Source: Cladorhizidae sp. MBARI D1340-BT2 (Eukaryota > Porifera > Demospongiae > Poecilosclerida > Cladorhizidae). Taken from it: DNA of 64,000 nt. The translations under genes and the position numbers were made by a program. Position 1 is the first letter of the stretch, and each line of letters begins with the position of its first letter. Shown one piece after another: positions 58,124 to 64,000 of the stretch. The stretch spans positions 13,792,759-13,856,758 of the forward strand of contig JAQNBH010000007.1 in assembly GCA_028752905.1 (NCBI GenBank), given 5' to 3'. The notes beneath the pieces are model-generated. The model was not told where the DNA came from. It was given only the letters and a program-made list of their open reading frames with translations, and did no database searches.

Positions 58124-58437
58124 TTGGCCGTGGAAAACACCCACCACTATATCATGCAAGGCACTGTTGGAGGGTTTCCATCTATCAACATTAAGCTAGA
58201 CTGGGAAGCTGACCACACGGCTATCAGGGGTGATTACATCGAGAATGTCAAGCCAACAGATGATGTTGTGCTCATTGAGTCATTCAGTGGACATGTCACC
58301 ACCTATCCAGTTGTCAAATTCAAGCTGCAAGTAGGCAATAGAATGTACTGGATGAGAGCAACAGTGAAGGCATACTTCAAGGAGGATGTGCTTCTGGGGG
58401 TAGACCTGCCATTGTTTGACACACTGATGTAAGATGC
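58124..58437 (+). pseudogene. Retroelement protease region
   Basis: The frame contains VLIESFSGHVTTYPVVKFKL and LLGVDLPLFDTLM, the typical LG.D.P end of a gypsy protease. The upstream DTGA site was not found in frame. It follows a damaged CCHC knuckle (CFREGHYVRE.GHMGA.CPKR). It ends in a stop, 49 bp before the LINE insertion at 58487. Confidence 0.6.
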
Positions 58438-58554
58438 CCTGGATGCACAATGTGTGGAACACCCAAAGAGCAGATTGCTGCGACACTTTTTTTTAAATGT
58501 AAGAATCATTCAAACGAGAAACACGATAACAATGAATAAAGTTAATGTAACAAT

Positions 58555-58839
58555 TCAGCTATGTGTTATATCATAGATAAATCGAATAAATTCTGGCAGA
58601 GACAGTCCTTTTCCTGCCTCGCACTTGAGAAGATGGTATCTCTCACTTGCTTGTTCACCACAAAAAATGCATATGCAAACGTCTGAAGGATTAAAACATT
58701 TCTTAAAGGAGCATAAACATTTATGAAAACCATGGGCAGTGGCACGGGTGAAGAAATGTTTGTTTTTCCTGGTGGGACCTTTCCATTCATCAAACTGGAA
58801 AGCAGGACCATCAGTGTAGCACTCAGTGCAATAATTCAT
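58555..58839 (-). pseudogene. LINE ORF2 C-terminal finger
   Basis: The minus frame carries NYCTECYTDG and CICIFCGEQASERYHLLKCE, a C-x2-C...H-x4-C finger as found at the end of LINE ORF2. Separated from the RT by a break. Confidence 0.7.
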
Positions 58840-59129
58840 CCCTCTCTCTTCTCTCCCTTTTTTGTACCTAATATATGATGCAGGCTTTAGGTTAAACAGT
58901 TCAATGAGCAGTTACGGAATGGTAGGAGTTTCAGCTAGTTCATGGGCCAAGGTTACAGATGAAAATAAGTGAATTGACAGAGCCTTCTTCAGAAAGTTGG
59001 ACTCAAGCTCAAATAGATGTGCTACGCTCAGGAATTCAGCAATTATCCTCATAGAGTATGTAATAATAGGCAAGATTTTCATATTGAAGATTTTATTTGC
59101 GGTCTCCAGACTCACAAGAGGAAGTTCCT

Positions 59130-59975
59130 TTAAAGAACCAATGATTGCCAAACACAATATTTTTGGGCCAATAATAATAAGCTCTGTTGAAGTGTTATTC
59201 CTAGAGAGTCATATTCAGAAACAATATCAAGAACTTTTCCTCTATATCTAAAGGCATCACTTCTGCACAGCCGTCCTCCTTTCCTGAATTTCCTGAATTT
59301 CATTATCTTAGTCTTGACCTCCAGCTTATTTAATGTGCACCACCTCTCGAGAACAATGAGTGCCCGAGAGATAGTTTCACGGTTTGAGCTGTATAAGACA
59401 AGGTCATCTGCATAGAAGGAGAATATAATTTCTTGTACAGCGCTAAGATCTTCAAGGTCGGCAACAAACAGGATGAAAAGAGTTGGTGACAAAGCATCTC
59501 CCTGCTGTACACCGCAATGCTGAGGAATAGACTCTGAAAGGCTTACCCCATCAAATATCCTGATTTCATTCCACAAGAGAATGCTCTTGATCAGTCCTAA
59601 GACATATTCATGTATACCAAACTGAGCAGCCAACTTCCTTAGCAAAATGTCACGATCCACAACATCAAAGGCTTTACGAAAATCTACAAATAGTGTATAC
59701 AGATGGCCTCTAGTTTTCTGGAGTTCTTCATAGACCCTACCTATCAATTGTAGCAGAGGTTGATGCGTACTCTTTCCATGCAGGAAACCGAATGGAACAT
59801 TAGGTAAGAGATAAAATGTGTTTCCTTGAAGTCTTTTGTTGAGTAAAGAAGTGAGCACTTTCATGGGAGTATTCAGAAGAGCTATTCCTGGAAAACTGTC
59901 TGGTCTTCGAGCATTCCCTTTCCCTTTGTAAAAGGCTATGATAGTGCTCCTTCTCCAGGAAATAGGTATGGTCAT
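59130..59975 (-). pseudogene. LINE reverse transcriptase
   Basis: A 281-codon minus frame with WRRSTIIAFYKGKGN, FVDFRKAFDVVDRDIL, GVQQGDALSPTLFILF and FYADDLVLYS (YADD catalytic motif). The arrangement is that of a non-LTR RT; the clade was not assigned. The catalytic region itself is intact, although the ORF2 as a whole is broken. Confidence 0.9.
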
Positions 59976-60436
59976 GTTGACAAGACAGATGTTATATAAA
60001 GTGACCCAGGTCTCAAGGAGGATATCAGCTAAAATTTTCAGATGTTCTTAAGCTAGATTGTCTGGGCCTGTAGCTTTCTTATTGGGGAGATGATCAAGAA
60101 CATTCTCCACTTCCTTAGTGTGAAATAGTTCATTGTACCATTCCTACTGACTTTACTCTGCAGTTATTTGGAGGCGAGGAGCAGATCCTAAAGGATTGTA
60201 AAGCTTTGTGAAGTGTAAAGGTCAACCACAAGGACTGAGCTAGAACTCTTAGGCTTGAATATTGCCCAGGGTTTTGTGTTGGAATCTTCTATTCGCTCTT
60301 CAAGTTTTTGCATGTTATACTCCACTTTCTTTCTCCTCAGCATTTTTTTATACTCATTCTCTTGTAACCAGTAACTGGAGTGGGGGTGGATAGGGGTAAC
60401 TTCCCTAAGAAGGTTCAGCCCTTGTTTTGCATCTTA

Positions 60437-61043
60437 TCACTCATTATCAAACCAAGGTTTGTGTGTCTGGTGATTAAGGGGGTGAGAGGGGATTGCTCGC
60501 TTCAGGTTACACATGATAAAACTACTGATCTGGTCCACATTAACATTTCTAAGTAGGTCTGATAATTCAAGCCAATCCGTATTCCAAATCAAGAAATCAC
60601 AGTCTACCTGACGTTTTAAATGAGCTGGAATCTGCTTGGGTGTCATGAGACCACTTCCAACATCTATCATAAAGAGTACCCTCTGATGTCTTCGAATTAC
60701 AGAAGGAAGTATGTTCAATTCCTTTACTGAGCTGTAGTCAACAGAAATGAAAATTAAATCTATAGTGCTACTGCAATTCTTTGAGACGAAAATGGCAACT
60801 TGTGGGTGATTTTATTAAGAGAAAACCAAAGTGTTCCATGTGTTCAAGGAGTATTTGGCCTAGATTGCCATCGTCTATCCTGCAATTGAAGTCACCGCAC
60901 AGTGCGATGGGTTTTGTGGTGTCAAATTCAGCAAGAGCCATATGAATTAAAGAGTCTAGATCAAAATTAGGATTAAAATAAAAGCATGCAAAGTCTATGC
61001 ATGCAGTCACAACACAAACAGAAAGGTGAGCATTCTTTTTCAA
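60437..61043 (-). pseudogene. LINE apurinic-like endonuclease
   Basis: The minus frame has ALCGDFNCRIDDGN, the GDFN motif of LINE endonucleases, in 60768-61043, followed by a second frame (60437-60718) ending KPWFDNE, the linker to RT. A frameshift divides them. Confidence 0.75.
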
Positions 61044-61103
61044 ACAGCCATTTAGTCCTTCAATATTACTAAGAAGACAAGTTATTGAATTCTGAAATAG
61101 TCA

Positions 61104-61874
61104 TTGAGGGACTGCATTTGCATCCTCCACTTCATTTACTTTGTACCTTTCAATGATATCTCCCCTCCGTATCATCCATTCCTTTACAGGGTTTTACTCT
61201 CTTTGTTTTCTCGGTGCACATCAAAGATGATATTGAGCCTGTTCCTCAGCACGAGTCCTGTCAGGACTTATAAACCCTGCAGACCATCAAGCAGAACTCC
61301 TCAATTTTATTTGCACTTTTTCAAGAGTTCAGATCTCTTTTCTTTTGAAAGTGTGACAATCAACTTCTTTGATGGTACTCCATTCTTGTTCAACCGCTCT
61401 TTCCCAACCCTTACCACTTTGACATCTTTATTCATGAGGACAACTCCCAACTCTTTAGCAATATCACAAACAACCTAAATTTCCTGTGCTTCAACACTCA
61501 GACTACTAGTGAGACCCATGATGGACACGTTGTTTTCTCTATTCTTTTGCATATGCTCTTTTTTATTCAAAGTCTTTAGCATTGTCGCTTCATTAGATGT
61601 GCCAGAAGTGAATAGGGAGGCAAATGACTTCTTCTGTTCCATTTCCACTGCATTCCTCATCTTGGGATTGCTATCCTCGAATTCTTTTCTCAAGACCTTG
61701 CTCTTTTGCTCTAGCTCTTCATTTTTGCGATGCAGCTGAGCCAGTGATTCAGCAGTAAAAAAACCTACAGATGAAGGATTTCTGTTTCAGTTTGTCCACA
61801 TCCAACTTTCGTACTTTTGTTAGAGTCCAGACTTCACATTTATCGCACTCCCAAACTTGTTCCTTCCAACCCAT
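61104..61874 (-). pseudogene. LINE ORF1 remnant
   Basis: The minus strand from an ATG at 61872-61874: MGWKEQVWECDKCEVWTL, like the start of a PHD-type finger; then a coiled-coil (ELEQKSKVLRKEFEDSN), then NNVSIMGL and ELGVVLMNKDVKVVRVGKE, like an RRM-type nucleic-acid-binding ORF1. Frame breaks are present. Confidence 0.6.
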
Positions 61875-61982
61875 GGTATAAGACTAATAGCTTCTTAGGT
61901 TCAGTCATGGCTCAATAAAATTGATTAAACAACAAAGAAAGCTCTGATAAGAACCTATGAACAGTTGAGATGGTGATGTCAT

Positions 61983-62253
61983 GATTGCTGTGACACCGAC
62001 TGTACAGGAGATCGATACAAGAGCAAGAGGCAGACAAGAGGCATTGCTGGAGCAGGAGGATTTTGATCTCACTGACAGTTTGGGAGCAACACTAACCAAC
62101 CTCGATACTTTCCAGTTTGATGAGTTGATATTCGAGGGTGGCAACAAGATGCCTAGGTTAACGAGAAGCCAGAGGAGAGACGAAGTGCGACAGCACAGCA
62201 TCCACAGCACTCCACTAGGGCTAGGGCTGATGACCATTTTTTCCAGTCCATGA
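61983..62253 (+). pseudogene. Gypsy protease-integrase linker
   Basis: The plus frame IAVTPTVQEIDTRARGRQEA continues with LLEQEDFDLTDSLGATL. It is the continuation, across the LINE, of 58473 (EQIAATPTVQEI when the duplication is collapsed). Confidence 0.6.
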
Positions 62254-62571
62254 AGGTGTGGGAGACACAAGTACCTTTCCTGCTTGTTTGAGTACAGAGA
62301 AGCCATTCATTCTATGGCTTGGTTCTCACCCTTCAAGCTCATCTATGCAAGACATACACGTGGAAAACTTGATGTTTTGAAGGAGCAGTGGCTAGCAGGC
62401 AAGAAGATTCCAGAATCCGATGTCCAATATGTGCTAGACATGAGACAGACCATGGAAGAGATGTACCACCTGGATTTTGAACATGCGAAGGCCAACAAGT
62501 CGTCCATGATGATGCGGTATGATAAAAAACTTGGGACAGAACCTTTTGTGACAGAGACCAAGTATTGCTGA
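62250..62571 (+). pseudogene. Gypsy integrase C-terminal part
   Basis: Reads FLLV-x-FEYREAIHSMAWFSPF, then LIYARHTRGKLDVLKEQW, the classic 'YR...H..TG.SPF.L.YGR..RGPLD' part after the DDE core. The core and zinc-binding domain are absent, indicating an internal deletion of about 700 bp or more. Confidence 0.75.
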
Positions 62572-62735
62572 TGTCAGACAGTCAGAGCAGGCTCGATGCT
62601 CAATGGCATGGACCTTACACCATCTTGAGGAAGATCTCACTAGCGACTTATGAGGTAGACATGCTAGAAAAAAACAAAAAAGACAAGACATGTTCATTTG
62701 AACTTTATCAACTGTAGACAGCCACATCAGCAGCA

Positions 62736-63464
62736 GTGTTGACATTATCCATCATTCCACAATCAGAGGGGGAAGACAATGATATAATAGTCACCATGGA
62801 ACATGGAACAGATGTACGAGAGCCTACACTGAGTGATGCCTTGGATAACAGCCACGGAGCCGACATGATAAATTTGGTAGAGCTATACAAGGTGCTATTT
62901 GATGACAAACCGGGATCAATGGAACTAGCTGTTCAGAGTATAGACTCTGGCGACACCAAACCGATTAGGCTGCACCCCTACCCTGTACTTCAGTCATGGC
63001 AGGCACAAGTTGGGGAGGAGGTGCAGAGGCTACTCCATCTGGGAATCATCGAGCTGTCTAAGAGCCCATGGACTGCCCTGATCACGACAGTGAAGAAGAA
63101 GGATGGCTGTGTATTGACTACAGGAAGTAGACTATCCCAGACTCATATTAGAAGCCCTGAACCAATTGATTGTTTGGCAAATGCCAACTGCATCTCTACC
63201 TTGGCCTTAGCCAAAGGGTACTCATGTGCCGGTGGCAACCTCAGACCAGGAGAAAATGGTATTCATGACATACTTAGGATGCGAATTGGATTGACTGGCA
63301 TGACAGCCATTTTTCAAAGGCTCATGAACACCCTACTTGCAGATGTGCCAGACTTTGCTGCAGCCTATCTAGATGACATCATCATTTTCACCGCAGACTG
63401 GGAGTCCCATCAACGACACCTCGGTATGGTGTTGAAGAATTTAACTCATGCTAGGCTACTTTGA
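62736..63464 (+). pseudogene. Gypsy reverse transcriptase (plus strand)
   Basis: A 242-codon frame with DNSHGADMINLVELYKVLFD, KKKDGCVLTT, FQRLMNTLLADVP and FAAAYLDDIIIFTADW (YLDD). The first palm motif is damaged (LALAKGYSCAGGN in place of LDL.KGYWQ). The frame resumes after the MITE as LGALTCPFLGHTVGKGRI. Confidence 0.85.
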
Positions 63465-63482
63465 AGGGCAAGAAATGTCATC

Positions 63483-63507
63483 CAGGGGTGGCTCCAGTAG
63501 TTGTTGG

Positions 63508-63542
<35 letters not shown>

Positions 63543-63828
63543 AGGAGATGGCGCATGTAAGCATGCTAAAATTTTTTAAGACCACCCCAACTTTTTAAAG
63601 CCGCAACTTTTATCACACACACACATACACAAATTACAATGATTACTTATAATGTTCCAAAGTATCTTTCTTCATTTAGTGTTGTAAAATCTTGGACAAT
63701 TTCTTGTAAGTTAAGTCTATCTGTGTGTGTTGACAGGCAACTATACAGTACATAGTATGCATTGATAGGCCACAAGATCATTGGGGTGGCAATGCCCCAA
63801 CCTAGCCTCCCCTATGAAGCCTCCCCTG
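63483..63828. mobile_element. hAT-like MITE inside the RT
   Basis: 346 bp with inverted ends CAGGGGTGGCTCC and CAGGGGAGGCTTC (11 of 13 matching), flanked by the direct repeat TCATC (63478-63482 and 63829-63833). Removing it restores the RT reading KGKKCHLGALTCPFLGHTVG. It contains a G-run of about 30 (63511-63540). CAGGGG ends are usual for hAT-type MITEs, and 5-bp duplications are reported for hAT5. No transposase. Confidence 0.8.
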
Positions 63829-64000
63829 TCATCTGGGAGCCCTGACCTGCCCATTTCTTGGACATACGGTGGGGAAGGGAAGGATCACGGGCTACATCAG
63901 TGCAAGCTGGAGGTGGTGAAGGACTTTAAGTGTCCAAAGACAAAGAAGGATGTGCGAGCTTTCAGTTTACTCTACGGGCACGAAATTCCTCTTTGAAACA

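Larger units (their letters stand above)
58487..61982 (-). mobile_element. Antisense LINE (ORF1 with PHD-like start, endonuclease-RT ORF2)
   Basis: 3.5 kb, 5' end near 61982 and poly-A tail (plus-strand T8) at 58487-58494. Flanked by a 14-bp target-site duplication GATTGCTGYGACAC at 58473-58486 and 61983-61996 with one mismatch. Order on the minus strand: ORF1 (61104-61874), endonuclease (60768-61043), linker (60437-60718), RT (59130-59975) and a C-terminal Cys-His finger (58555-58839). Several frames are broken, so this copy is inactive. Confidence 0.85.
58040..64000 (+). mobile_element. Plus-strand Gmr1-like gypsy element with nested insertions (continues past window)
   Basis: Order on the + strand: zinc knuckle (58045-58110), protease (58124-58437), linker (61983-62253), integrase end (62250-62571), RT (62736-63464, and on from 63829). 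Integrase precedes RT. The element is split by an antisense LINE and by a hAT-like MITE, and the integrase core is missing between the linker and FEYREAIHS. The 3' end lies beyond 64000. Confidence 0.75.

Overview
The window looks like animal nuclear DNA and is most likely from a sponge (Porifera). This rests on AT-rich sequence, many GT-AG introns, a tyrosine kinase receptor with a metazoan HRDLAARN loop, Calx-beta repeats, a decayed TRIM-like (B-box/filamin/NHL) gene, and dense retrotransposon debris. The sponge assignment is inference. No prokaryotic gene structure, tRNA, rRNA or CRISPR array was recognised.

The main gene runs on the + strand across most of the window (4432-53450). I reconstructed 27 exons that join in a single open frame of 1,653 codons plus a TGA stop. 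They encode about ten Calx-beta-like modules, one transmembrane helix (39630-39722), a basic stop-transfer and juxtamembrane stretch, and a complete tyrosine kinase domain with every catalytic motif intact. The 5' end (signal peptide and possibly more modules) is not in the window, because the first visible exon is entered in phase 1. Almost every ectodomain exon is symmetric 1-1, and each module is usually one exon pair (A-half + B-half), so the array probably grew by exon-pair duplication.

Layout: 1-2150 is tetranucleotide satellite (TTTA then GACT) ending in a short repeat element with a conserved hairpin. 4432-13648 holds modules 1-4. 19388-27062 holds modules 5-7. 28136-39293 holds modules 8 and 9 and the first half of 10. 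39436-39775 holds the end of the ectodomain and the membrane helix. 43302-44400 and 49496-53450 hold the juxtamembrane and kinase exons. Introns carry Ty3/gypsy gag, protease, reverse transcriptase (RT) and integrase (IN) fragments, a BEL/Pao gag fragment, LINE 3' ends, a pogo-like transposase fragment, a GGAAT-like satellite and a 21-bp minisatellite. The intron at 32642-38665 holds a large antisense gypsy element with a 303-bp LTR.

Downstream of the receptor (53451-64000) the DNA is accessory. There is a hairpin, a MITE-like inverted repeat, a TRIM-like pseudogene and an antisense gypsy RT/RNase H fragment. Last comes a + strand gypsy element cut by an antisense LINE (with target-site duplication) and by a hAT-like MITE (with target-site duplication). 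Both larger gypsy elements place integrase before RT, the order known from Gmr1-like elements.
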